This document shows, one piece after another, positions 1-5,365 of a stretch of 10,896 nt of DNA. The notes under the pieces were generated by a model. That model was not told where the DNA came from. It was given only the letters and a program-made list of their open reading frames with translations, and did no database searches. Position numbers and translations under genes: made by a program. The stretch is from Methanothrix sp. (GTDB lineage: Archaea > Halobacteriota > Methanosarcinia > Methanotrichales > Methanotrichaceae): contig JAJRAX010000155.1 of NCBI GenBank assembly GCA_028679775.1, positions 1 through 10,896 on the forward strand. The letters are read 5' to 3'. Each line of letters opens with the position of its first letter. Positions within the stretch are counted from its first letter, which is position 1.

Positions 1-524
1 CCAAGCGACACGACCTGGGCCCCCGCGCCCTCTATCAGGCCCTCCTCATCAGCAGTCATGCCGGTATGGTCACCCAGGATGAAGGCCAACTCGCCATCAA
101 GTTCCCTGAAGGCCTGCCCCCCAATGTCCGCGCCGTCCTCTCGCAGATAGGTCAGCCTTGCGTCTTTCAGATCTGCCAGCAGTTCGGATAGACCTCCCAG
201 GCGCACGAAGATGCCTGAAGTGGACATGGCCCACTGGGGAGTAGCCGGAACAGCCAGGGCCTTTTTAAGTAACGCAGCAGTTGTGCGCTCATCAGGATTG
301 AGGTGACGCAGGGTCTCGCCCTTGAGTTGAATTGTCTTGGCTGCCTCTCCGCCTAAAAGCACAAGATAGACGCAGACGTCCTTTCGAATGCCGTGAGAGA
401 GCACAAATGCAGCGGTGACTGACCTGCAGAGGATATCCAGCCTGCCGGAGGTACCAGGAATGTCCTCTAAAGAGAAATTGGGAGAGGTGGTCGCCTTGTG
501 GCCTACGATTATGAAAGTGCGCAT
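1..524 (-). CDS. trmY: tRNA (pseudouridine54-N1)-methyltransferase TrmY, 3' end cut by window
   Basis: The protein begins MRTFIIVGHKATTSPNFS and continues with a GTSGRLDIL segment, SHGIRKDVCVYLVL and, near the C-terminus, ELAFILGDHTGMTADEE. These are the hallmark blocks of the archaeal TrmY family (old DUF358), SPOUT-fold enzymes that use S-adenosylmethionine to make N1-methylpseudouridine at position 54 of the tRNA T-loop. The LGDHTGM block lies in the C-terminal knotted region that binds SAM. About 174 codons are visible; the family is usually near 190-200 residues, so only a short tail is missing. The start is fixed because an in-frame TAG lies two codons upstream of the ATG. No Shine-Dalgarno sequence precedes it, so the mRNA may be leaderless or weakly initiated. 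It is divergent from the secreted-protein gene. Family assignment is confident from memory of the motifs. Confidence 0.9.
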   Translation of the reverse strand, partial: MRTFIIVGHKATTSPNFSLEDIPGTSGRLDILCRSVTAAFVLSHGIRKDVCVYLVLLGGEAAKTIQLKGETLRHLNPDERTTAALLKKALAVPATPQWAMSTSGIFVRLGGLSELLADLKDARLTYLREDGADIGGQAFRELDGELAFILGDHTGMTADEEGLIEGAGAQVVSL

Positions 525-599
525 GAGTCGCTAGACGAGCACACGAATACAAACCTCTTTCGGAGGGACTGACTCTAGCCGATCTGACCCTCGCGGATC

Positions 600-621
600 T
601 GCTTAAGCTGACGCTTAAGCT
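600..621. promoter_or_regulatory. Paired GCTTAAGC palindromes, candidate operator
   Basis: The perfect 8-bp palindrome GCTTAAGC occurs at 601-608 and again at 613-620, separated by TGAC, so the centres are 12 bp apart. A third copy, extended to the 10-bp palindrome TGCTTAAGCA, lies at 691-700 inside codons 5-8 of the gene starting at 679. The pair sits just upstream of the TATA-like AT-rich stretch at 630-648 in the spacer between the divergent genes trmY and the secreted-protein gene. This arrangement suits a dimeric regulator binding on one DNA face, with the copy inside the gene as a possible auxiliary site. The pair could also fold as an 8-bp hairpin with a 4-base loop. The repeats are seen directly; the regulatory role is inference. 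Confidence 0.4.
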
Positions 622-629
622 TATTAGGA

Positions 630-648
630 ATTATAACGTTTAATAATT
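630..648 (+). promoter_or_regulatory. Probable TATA-box region for the secreted-protein gene
   Basis: This AT-rich stretch contains ATTATAAC at 630-637 and TTTAATAA at 639-646, both resembling archaeal box A. Using the usual 22-27 base spacing from box A, the first would start transcription near 660, giving a short leader of about 20 bases that still contains the ribosome-binding site at 665-670. The second would start within that site, so the first is preferred. The opposite strand reads TTATAATT and could serve trmY with a leader of roughly 80 bases. The exact box is uncertain. Confidence 0.35.
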
Positions 649-664
649 GGAGTTAATCTCGATT

Positions 665-670
665 AGGAGG
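665..670 (+). promoter_or_regulatory. Ribosome-binding site AGGAGG
   Basis: AGGAGG ends 8 bases before the ATG at 679. It is the strongest such site on the plus strand of this window and fixes the start of the secreted-protein gene. Confidence 0.8.
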
Positions 671-678
671 AGACGATC

Positions 679-1437
679 ATGAGAGACAATTGCTTAAGCA
701 TTATTCTTTGCACTCTGGCCTTAATCTCGATCTTGGTTCATTCCGCACAGGGTGGAGAGGTAAGCATCAAGAGCCTTCAATATCCTGCTTCCCCGGAGAC
801 ACTCACTGTGGGAGAGCGTGTGCCCATTGTGGTCAGCATTAAATACGCCAACATGGCGGAATCGACGTTAAGCCTGCACCTCGCCTATGCGGATTACCCA
901 CCCCGCTTTCAAAGCGGCGGAGAGGTTACCGTCTCGGGCAGCGGAACCGTTCTGTTCCCGCCAGCAGAGATCATGGTTCCTGCCAGCTATTCCATTCCAT
1001 CGGGATGGCCGGAGTACATAAACGAGTGGCATCTCAAGGCGGAAATATGGAAAGGAGATCAGCTTGTCGCCGGCAGGGCCTTCACGCTGCTGGTTGAAAA
1101 CCCGGAGTACAAGCCTGTTGTGGAGATTGGCAATATCGAATATGTCATCCCTCCAGACACGATAGCTGTAGGCGAAGAGAGTCTGGTTAAGGTGCATACT
1201 GTCTACTCCAACCTGGTCGCAGGAACCAAGATTGAAGCAACGCTGCGTGACCAGTCAGGCATCATTGCCTCACGGCTGAGCCGGGCCCTTTCGGGAAGCG
1301 GCGAGCTGACCTTCAGCATGACGGTAACGCCCAGGAGAGCAGGAGCATGGCTCATAGAAGCCGCCCTGGGGACAGTCGCGGGCTCAATGCTTGTGGGAGA
1401 CAAGAAGAACTTCCAGATCAATGTGGTTTCAGGATGA
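679..1437 (+). CDS. Secreted protein with two tandem beta-type domains, function unknown
   Basis: This 252-residue protein begins with a clear Sec signal peptide: a charged N-terminus (MRDN), a hydrophobic core at about residues 5-20 and a likely cleavage site near HSAQG-G (about residue 25). No transmembrane segment follows, so the product is probably exported or cell-surface associated. The mature part is an internal duplication. Residues 30-59 (IKSLQYPASPETLTVGERV...) align with residues 150-179 (IGNIEYVIPPDTIAVGEES...) at a constant offset of 120, and SGSG at 86-89 matches SGSG at 205-208. The alternating hydrophobic pattern and the P-x-T-(L/I)-x-VGE opening suggest Ig/CARDB-like beta-sandwich domains, but I do not recognise a named family. 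A strong AGGAGG site precedes the ATG. Such duplicated beta domains in methanogen envelope proteins often act in adhesion or binding; that role is inferred only. Confidence 0.8.
   Translation: MRDNCLSIILCTLALISILVHSAQGGEVSIKSLQYPASPETLTVGERVPIVVSIKYANMAESTLSLHLAYADYPPRFQSGGEVTVSGSGTVLFPPAEIMVPASYSIPSGWPEYINEWHLKAEIWKGDQLVAGRAFTLLVENPEYKPVVEIGNIEYVIPPDTIAVGEESLVKVHTVYSNLVAGTKIEATLRDQSGIIASRLSRALSGSGELTFSMTVTPRRAGAWLIEAALGTVAGSMLVGDKKNFQINVVSG
691..700. promoter_or_regulatory. Third GCTTAAGC palindrome (TGCTTAAGCA), inside the coding region
   Basis: This is a perfect 10-bp palindrome in codons 5-8 of the secreted-protein gene and shares its 8-bp core with the pair at 601-620. Its centre is about 79-91 bp from theirs. 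It may be an auxiliary operator downstream of the start, or a chance result of the codons for Cys-Leu-Ser. Confidence 0.25.
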
Positions 1438-1551
1438 TCGGATTGAAAACGATTATCATATTAGAGAGGTGTTACAGGAGTAAGGATGATTTCATGCCCA
1501 GGGCAAAAAATTTGAAAGAGGCTTACAGTGACTTCCTCCCAATGCCCCTGA

Positions 1552-1773
1552 AGGAGATGGGTCTTCTCTACCCCTTTACCCCAACGTTATAGACGCAGCG
1601 AAGGGATAACTCTCTGGAACATGAGCTTAGCTCTGGATCAACTCGGCAACAGAACGCAGGCGATCGAATGCGCCAGAGCCGCCCTCAAGATTCAGGAAGA
1701 TATCGAAGACCTCCATGCAGAAAAGACAAAGCGAAAGCTGCAAGAATGGGATCAACAGAACCAGAGCCAATGA
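1552..1773 (+). pseudogene. C-terminal remnant of a TPR-repeat protein
   Basis: This open stretch of 73 codons starts after an in-frame TGA at 1549-1551. From about 1588 it reads YRRSEGITLWNMSLAL, then DQLGNRTQAIECARAALKI, QEDIEDLHAEKTKRKLQEW and a TGA at 1771-1773. LWNMSLALDQLG followed by A-I-x-x-A-x-x-AL-x-I is the helix A/helix B pattern of a tetratricopeptide repeat, and the charged tail is typical of the end of methanogen multi-TPR proteins. No start codon lies near the N-terminal edge; the first ATG is at 1621, inside the repeat. Upstream, 1438-1551 has only short frames broken by stops, with no recognisable repeat. It therefore looks like the surviving 3' end of a larger gene. Its stop overlaps the ATG at 1770 (ATGA), so it may once have been co-translated with the next gene. 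A functional mini-protein starting at 1621 (50 residues) cannot be excluded. Confidence 0.65.
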
Positions 1774-2186
1774 AACCCGAAAACAAGGCACTCATCAAAG
1801 CCCTCCTGGAGAAGAGCGCCTCCCTGCAGGAGGATATCTTCGACGACACCGAGCAAATGCTTGGCACAGTTCCCTTCATCCTGCGAGTCATGGCCCGCCG
1901 CCCGGAGTTCATGATCTTCTCTGCCCTCAAGGATTTCTATGCGCTGCGGCCCAAAAGCCTGGACGCCAGGACCGCAGAGCTATTGGCCGTGGCTGCTGCG
2001 GCAGGGGCTGGGGCAGACAAGTGCCTCAAGGTGCACATGAACGCAGCGAGCCGGGCGGGGGCAAGCGAGGATGAGATCATGGATGCGGTCCTCATCGCTG
2101 CCCTCATCGGCCAGACAAAGGTGCTGGCTTCGGCCTTGCGGACGTTTCAGGAGTTTGAGGAAAAGGCAAAGGAGAAGCAGGCTTAG
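1770..2186 (+). CDS. Carboxymuconolactone decarboxylase/AhpD-fold family protein
   Basis: From the ATG at 1770 the protein is 138 residues: a leading helix (KPENKALIKALLEKSASL), then LGTVPFILRVMARRPEF, then the core AELLAVAAAAGAGADKC followed by LKVH, and the helix EDEIMDAVLIAALIGQTKVL. This is the all-helical AhpD/CMD fold, whose members act as alkylhydroperoxidase partners, decarboxylases or unknown thiol enzymes. The active-site block keeps C85-x3-H89, but the other cysteine of the usual CxxC pair is an alanine (A82), so a classical disulfide-cycling AhpD role looks unlikely. ATG 1770 overlaps the stop of the TPR remnant; an in-frame ATG at 1746 would add eight residues (MGSTEPEP). Neither has a strong ribosome-binding site, so the start is uncertain. 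The true substrate cannot be told from sequence. It converges with the Mop gene across 44 bases. Confidence 0.8.
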   Translation: MKPENKALIKALLEKSASLQEDIFDDTEQMLGTVPFILRVMARRPEFMIFSALKDFYALRPKSLDARTAELLAVAAAAGAGADKCLKVHMNAASRAGASEDEIMDAVLIAALIGQTKVLASALRTFQEFEEKAKEKQA

Positions 2187-2216
2187 AGTGAGGCCCGGCA
2201 CCTTTATGCTTCTGTC

Positions 2217-2224
2217 AAAAAAAA
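2217..2224 (-). terminator. Oligo-T terminator of the minus-strand cluster
   Basis: Eight consecutive A on the plus strand give a T8 run on the minus strand, beginning 6 bases beyond the stop codon of the Mop gene. Archaeal RNA polymerase terminates at such T-tracts without needing a hairpin. It lies in the short convergent spacer, where it would end transcription coming from hel308. Confidence 0.6.
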
Positions 2225-2230
2225 GTGATT

Positions 2231-2440
2231 TTATTCTGTGGCGATTATTACCGCGCTGGCTTTGATCACCGCAGAGACCTCGCTTCCTTCCTTAAGCTTC
2301 AGCTTTTCTGCCGAGGTTCGCGTGATGACCGAGACAATCTCCTCTCCGCTGGGCAGCCGCACTACTACTTCCGTGTTCACCGGACCATTGACCAGTTTCT
2401 GTACCTTTCCCTTGAGAACATTCCTTGCACTGAATTGCAT
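2231..2440 (-). CDS. Mop-domain molybdate/tungstate-binding protein (molbindin)
   Basis: The 69-residue protein reads SARNVLKGKVQKLVNGPVN, then TEVVVRLPSGEEIVSVITR, then TSAEKLKLKEGSEVSAVIKA. This is the complete Mop/TOBE pattern (SARN-x-LKG-x-V, G-x-VN-x-EV, ITR-x-S, L-x-L-x-x-G-x-x-V-x-A-x-IKA) of single-domain molbindins, which form oligomers that bind and store molybdate or tungstate oxyanions in the cytoplasm. In methanogens the metal would serve formylmethanofuran dehydrogenase and similar pterin enzymes. The length matches a full stand-alone Mop domain. The ATG is preceded by GAGGTGAT at 2444-2451, an almost full match to the 16S rRNA tail. It follows the UPF0200 gene by 68 bases, the widest gap in the cluster. 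An AT-rich AATAAAT around 2485-2491 could be a separate promoter, so it may be transcribed alone as well as from hel308. Confidence 0.88.
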   Translation of the reverse strand: MQFSARNVLKGKVQKLVNGPVNTEVVVRLPSGEEIVSVITRTSAEKLKLKEGSEVSAVIKASAVIIATE

Positions 2441-2508
2441 TTCATCACCTCACGATTTTCATTATCTGTAAGTGTTCGCAACCCATTTATTCTTTGCGTT
2501 GATCATTA

Positions 2509-3162
2509 CTATTCATCGCTGTCCATCATTCCTGAAGGCATTTCGACTGCGAGCATGGCGAAAAGCCTTCTGACGTTTTTCCTGAACTCATCCAGGCTGC
2601 CATCATTTCTGAGCTTCAATTCAGCCATATTCATGGCCTCGCACATGCCCCATCCAAGTTCCCGACACTCCCTCTCTTCAAGTGCTTCGGCTGCCTCTCG
2701 ATCCGGCTCTCCGCAGGAGACAATGATCTTCTCGTCCCCGTTCTCTCTTTGTCCGCCGCCTGTCTGGCTCCTGCCAGGATCATCGGGACGGCCCCGTGCC
2801 GTCAACCACTTCAGCCTGGCCTCGGCAGGAGCACAGATTTCCACAAGATGAAAATCCTCTGCATGAGCCGTGAAGTATTCAGCCTCCTGGCGAGAGCGCA
2901 GGCCATCAACCACCACAACCTCCTCGCCCGTAGCCCTCGCTCTATCCAATATCCTCTTGGCCACGACATCCGGGCCTTCTGCAGCTCGAAGGGCATTGCC
3001 TATCCTCCCTAAATTCAGGTCGGTGGGCTCCAGGCCCTGCCTGGAAGCCTCCTGGCGGATGATGTCGCCCATGACCAGCACCATCAGACCCGCATCTTTG
3101 GCTATCCTAGACGCTTCACCTTTGCCTGATCCCGGCAGGCCGATAAAACCGATGATCTTCAT
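2509..3162 (-). CDS. UPF0200 family P-loop kinase-like protein with an internal insertion
   Basis: The 217-residue protein starts MKIIGFIGLPGSGKGEAS, with a Walker A motif at residues 8-15. MGDIIR at 31-36 and EVVVVDGLRSRQE at about 81-93 follow, and CRELGWGMCEAMNMAE lies near the C-terminus. These match the archaeal UPF0200 family, which resembles adenylate kinase/dephospho-CoA kinase; the true substrate is not known to me. Family members are usually about 180-190 residues. The extra length comes from a polar, glycine-rich segment at residues 129-153 (PGRSQTGGGQRENGDEK and onward). It falls in the LID-like region right after RGRPDD, where others pass directly to the R-E-x-x-WG helix. A ribosome-binding site AGGTGA at 3169-3174, six bases before the ATG, fixes the start. 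It lies 18 bases after nrdG and is probably co-transcribed. Confidence 0.85.
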   Translation of the reverse strand: MKIIGFIGLPGSGKGEASRIAKDAGLMVLVMGDIIRQEASRQGLEPTDLNLGRIGNALRAAEGPDVVAKRILDRARATGEEVVVVDGLRSRQEAEYFTAHAEDFHLVEICAPAEARLKWLTARGRPDDPGRSQTGGGQRENGDEKIIVSCGEPDREAAEALEERECRELGWGMCEAMNMAELKLRNDGSLDEFRKNVRRLFAMLAVEMPSGMMDSDE

Positions 3163-3180
3163 TTGATCTCACCTAATTGT

Positions 3181-4077
3181 CTAGTTTTCCCAGGTAATCT
3201 TCGGCGTAGCATGAACCCTGACCTCCAACTGCCCGTGGCTAGCAGCCCTGCAGCCTTCGGCCATCTTCTGCATCATATCGACTGAGACCGGATCGAATGG
3301 AGCCTCCCCATTTCGCGGTTGGCCTTGCTGAAGGGTCATTCTCTCTAGGCGGTTATTTGGATAGACAGACTTCAGCCGGAAAAGCGCTCCTGCTATCCTC
3401 TCAAGTTGAGACGATGACGGCATCTCAGGAAAGACGGTGCTCCTCACCTCCAGCGTCACCTCCGATTTGAGGCCGACCTCAAGGCTCTGTCTGACCAGTA
3501 CCGAAATGTTCTCTCTGCCGACGGCCATTTCGTAATCCGGCTCCTGCAGGTCAGCCTTGATATCGAGAAATACCCGATCTACGAGCCCCGTAGCCAAAAT
3601 CGCCCCCAGACGATCGGGAAAACAGCCTGAGGTCTCAAGGCCAGTAGACAGATGAAGGCTCCTTGCCAATCGAAAGAGCCGGCTACTCGCCTCCGGCTGG
3701 AGCAATGGCTCGCCTCCAGACAGGACAAGAGCATCGACAAAAGGCTTGTCGCTTGCCCTTTGCGATGCTTCATCAAGTTCAATCTGTCGGGTTGGAGAAG
3801 AGCGAACTGGAGCAATGAGTGGAGGACGACCTGGAAGCGCTGATATTGCGGCATCAGCCCTGACCATGGCCCTGGAGGGGCCCCGGAAGCCTTTAACCTC
3901 AGAGACAATGCGTGAAGATATGTCGTGAAGAGCGACCTGTCTCTCGCCAGTCTGGAGCTGGCTGTTGTGGCAGTGAGGGCAATGCAGAGGACAGCCTCGC
4001 AGGAACACCACCATCGCCGCCCGACCCGGCCAGTCCACAGTTGAAAGAGGGATGATTCCTCCGAAGTTAACCTTCAT
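3181..4077 (-). CDS. nrdG: Anaerobic ribonucleotide reductase activating protein (radical SAM), NrdG-type with insertion
   Basis: The 298-residue protein starts MKVNFGGIIPLSTVDWPG, followed by GCPLHCPHCHNSQL. C29, C33 and C36 form the CxxxCxxC cluster that binds the [4Fe-4S] of radical SAM enzymes, and SGGEP at 120-124 binds SAM. The opening G-G-x-x-P-x-S-x-VDWPG is the signature of the archaeal/clostridial NrdG2 branch, which makes the glycyl radical on class III ribonucleotide reductase NrdD. Most relatives are near 230-240 residues. The extra length is mainly a segment at about residues 65-111 (RGPSRAMVRADAAIS through QRASDK), between the cluster helix and the SGGEP strand. It begins with ATGA overlapping the stop of the coiled-coil gene, with only a weak ribosome-binding site, so it is probably translationally coupled. 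No nrdD is visible here. Another glycyl-radical or peptide-modifying role is possible. Confidence 0.8.
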   Translation of the reverse strand: MKVNFGGIIPLSTVDWPGRAAMVVFLRGCPLHCPHCHNSQLQTGERQVALHDISSRIVSEVKGFRGPSRAMVRADAAISALPGRPPLIAPVRSSPTRQIELDEASQRASDKPFVDALVLSGGEPLLQPEASSRLFRLARSLHLSTGLETSGCFPDRLGAILATGLVDRVFLDIKADLQEPDYEMAVGRENISVLVRQSLEVGLKSEVTLEVRSTVFPEMPSSSQLERIAGALFRLKSVYPNNRLERMTLQQGQPRNGEAPFDPVSVDMMQKMAEGCRAASHGQLEVRVHATPKITWEN

Positions 4078-5351
4078 TCTCGTTCCAGTGAGACGTCAAG
4101 CTTCATGGGCTTTCCAGCGATCCGAGACATCCTCTCTACAAGCTCCTTCTCATCGGCCGTGGCCTTCTCCTCTAAAATATCCAGATCTTTTCTGGACTTG
4201 GCCAGAGTCGTCTCCAGGTTTTTTATGCGCTTCTTTTTTTGGCTGATCTCCTCTTTGATGCGTTGGCCCTCCCGGCTGCTCTCTTCTATTTGGCCATCAA
4301 TTTCTGAGATCTCATTATCCAGATCGACCTGTCTGGCTCTGGCTTTTTCCAGGGATCTACACTTTATGAGCAGGTCGATGTGATCGAGCGTTTTCTCCTT
4401 CTTCTTGTCCTTCAATCCAAGGGTTGCCAGGTGACAGCGTAGCTCCTGCAACGAGCCAGCAATGTCTTTGTCCTGCACCTCTCTTGGCGACTTCAAGAGC
4501 TGCAAGAAGACGCTCTCGTTTTGCAGGCTGATTCTGTCACTGGATCCTTGCTTCATAATTCTAGCCAGGGCCTTGTTGAGCGGAGCGATGAGTCCGGCCA
4601 GCTCATCCTCTACCTGAGACCTCTCAAGCTTCGCCCTCTCTAGGCTCCTCTTCAGCTCTTCAGTCCTCTTTCCCACATCGCTTTGAGCGTGCCTTTTTGC
4701 CTCATCTTCATGGGCAACTAGCTGATCTCGGATCTCTTCCAGAGCAGTTTCATCCTGATGCGTATTCTTTTTTAGCTCATCGATCTTGCACAGCTCTTCA
4801 CCCAATCGATCTGCCAGCTCTCTGCAAAACCAGCTCTCCTCCGCAGTCTTTCGTTTCTTGCCGATCTCTGCTTCCAGATCGACCAGAACTCGGCTGATTC
4901 CTGCCAGCTCGGAGTTGATATGCTCGATGTTTTTCGGAAATAGGGCGGCCACAAACCTCTGGGCTCTCGCAAATGTGGTGGCTGTCCTTTCCAGTCCCTT
5001 GAGAGCCGTCCATTGATGCTGAAACGTGCTATCAAGATCCCTTTTTTTGGGGGGCGCAAGCTTCGATGAGAAGGAAGAGAGCTGCTTGGCGACCTCGCCG
5101 CGCGCCGCCAGACCGGCACGCAGAAGCTTGGGAGGCGTGCTCTTGTCAGCTTCAGCTTTCTCCAGGTCGGAGACTTCATTGGAGAGTGACTCGGCGGACG
5201 CCTCGATCTGGCCGTAGATCTCATCCAGACGCTTTAGAAAGTCTGAATCCTTTTCGAACTCCACGAGCCATGAGTCAACATCGGCAAGCTTCATGCATGA
5301 TGACTCATCTTTGCCCTTATTTCCCCCAAAAATATTTTTAAGCCACTTCAA
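4074..5351 (-). CDS. Coiled-coil protein in the hel308 cluster, function unknown
   Basis: This soluble protein of about 425 residues has no signal peptide, membrane segment or nucleotide-binding motif. It is dominated by heptad-like charged helices: roughly residues 30-70, 150-260 (EIGKKRKTAEES..., DELKKNTHQDETALEEIRDQL, KRTEELKRSLERAKLERSQVEDEL) and 335-410 (RARQVDLDNEISEIDGQIEE, IKEEISQKKKRIKNLETTLAK). Two less coiled parts lie near residues 90-140 and 265-320. The shape resembles the arms of SMC/Rad50-type proteins without their ATPase heads. I chose TTG at 5349-5351 (MKWLKNIFGG): AGGAGA at 5360-5365 is 8 bases before it, whereas the TTG at 5357 leaves only two. That site overlaps the hel308 stop codon, and the gene's own stop overlaps the nrdG start, so the three genes are tightly coupled. 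A scaffold or partner role with Hel308 is inferred from position only. Confidence 0.8.
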   Translation of the reverse strand: MKWLKNIFGGNKGKDESSCMKLADVDSWLVEFEKDSDFLKRLDEIYGQIEASAESLSNEVSDLEKAEADKSTPPKLLRAGLAARGEVAKQLSSFSSKLAPPKKRDLDSTFQHQWTALKGLERTATTFARAQRFVAALFPKNIEHINSELAGISRVLVDLEAEIGKKRKTAEESWFCRELADRLGEELCKIDELKKNTHQDETALEEIRDQLVAHEDEAKRHAQSDVGKRTEELKRSLERAKLERSQVEDELAGLIAPLNKALARIMKQGSSDRISLQNESVFLQLLKSPREVQDKDIAGSLQELRCHLATLGLKDKKKEKTLDHIDLLIKCRSLEKARARQVDLDNEISEIDGQIEESSREGQRIKEEISQKKKRIKNLETTLAKSRKDLDILEEKATADEKELVERMSRIAGKPMKLDVSLERE

Positions 5352-5359
5352 TTGCAAAA

Positions 5360-5365
5360 TCTCCT
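5360..5365 (-). promoter_or_regulatory. Ribosome-binding site AGGAGA embedded in the hel308 stop codon
   Basis: On the minus strand TAGGAGA merges the hel308 TAG stop (5364-5366) with the site for the coiled-coil gene. Spacing of 8 bases to the TTG at 5351 matches the strong sites elsewhere in the window. Ribosomes finishing hel308 would sit directly on this site, which suggests translational coupling. Confidence 0.65.

Noticed and set aside
1347..1592. Open frame of 81 codons running from the end of the secreted-protein gene into the TPR remnant
   Set aside because: Its first third is out of frame inside the secreted-protein gene, it lacks a convincing ribosome-binding site at its first ATG, and neither it nor a shorter start at 1494 shows a domain. 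I treat it as non-coding debris, with low certainty.
2477..2498. CGCAA...TTGCG inverted repeat between the UPF0200 and Mop genes
   Set aside because: The stem is only 5 bp with a 12-base loop and no following T-run; too weak to call a terminator or operator.
2225..2851. Long plus-strand open frame (208 codons)
   Set aside because: It lies antisense to the Mop and UPF0200 genes, whose proteins have clear family motifs and ribosome-binding sites; this frame has low-complexity Ser/Phe composition and no recognisable domain.
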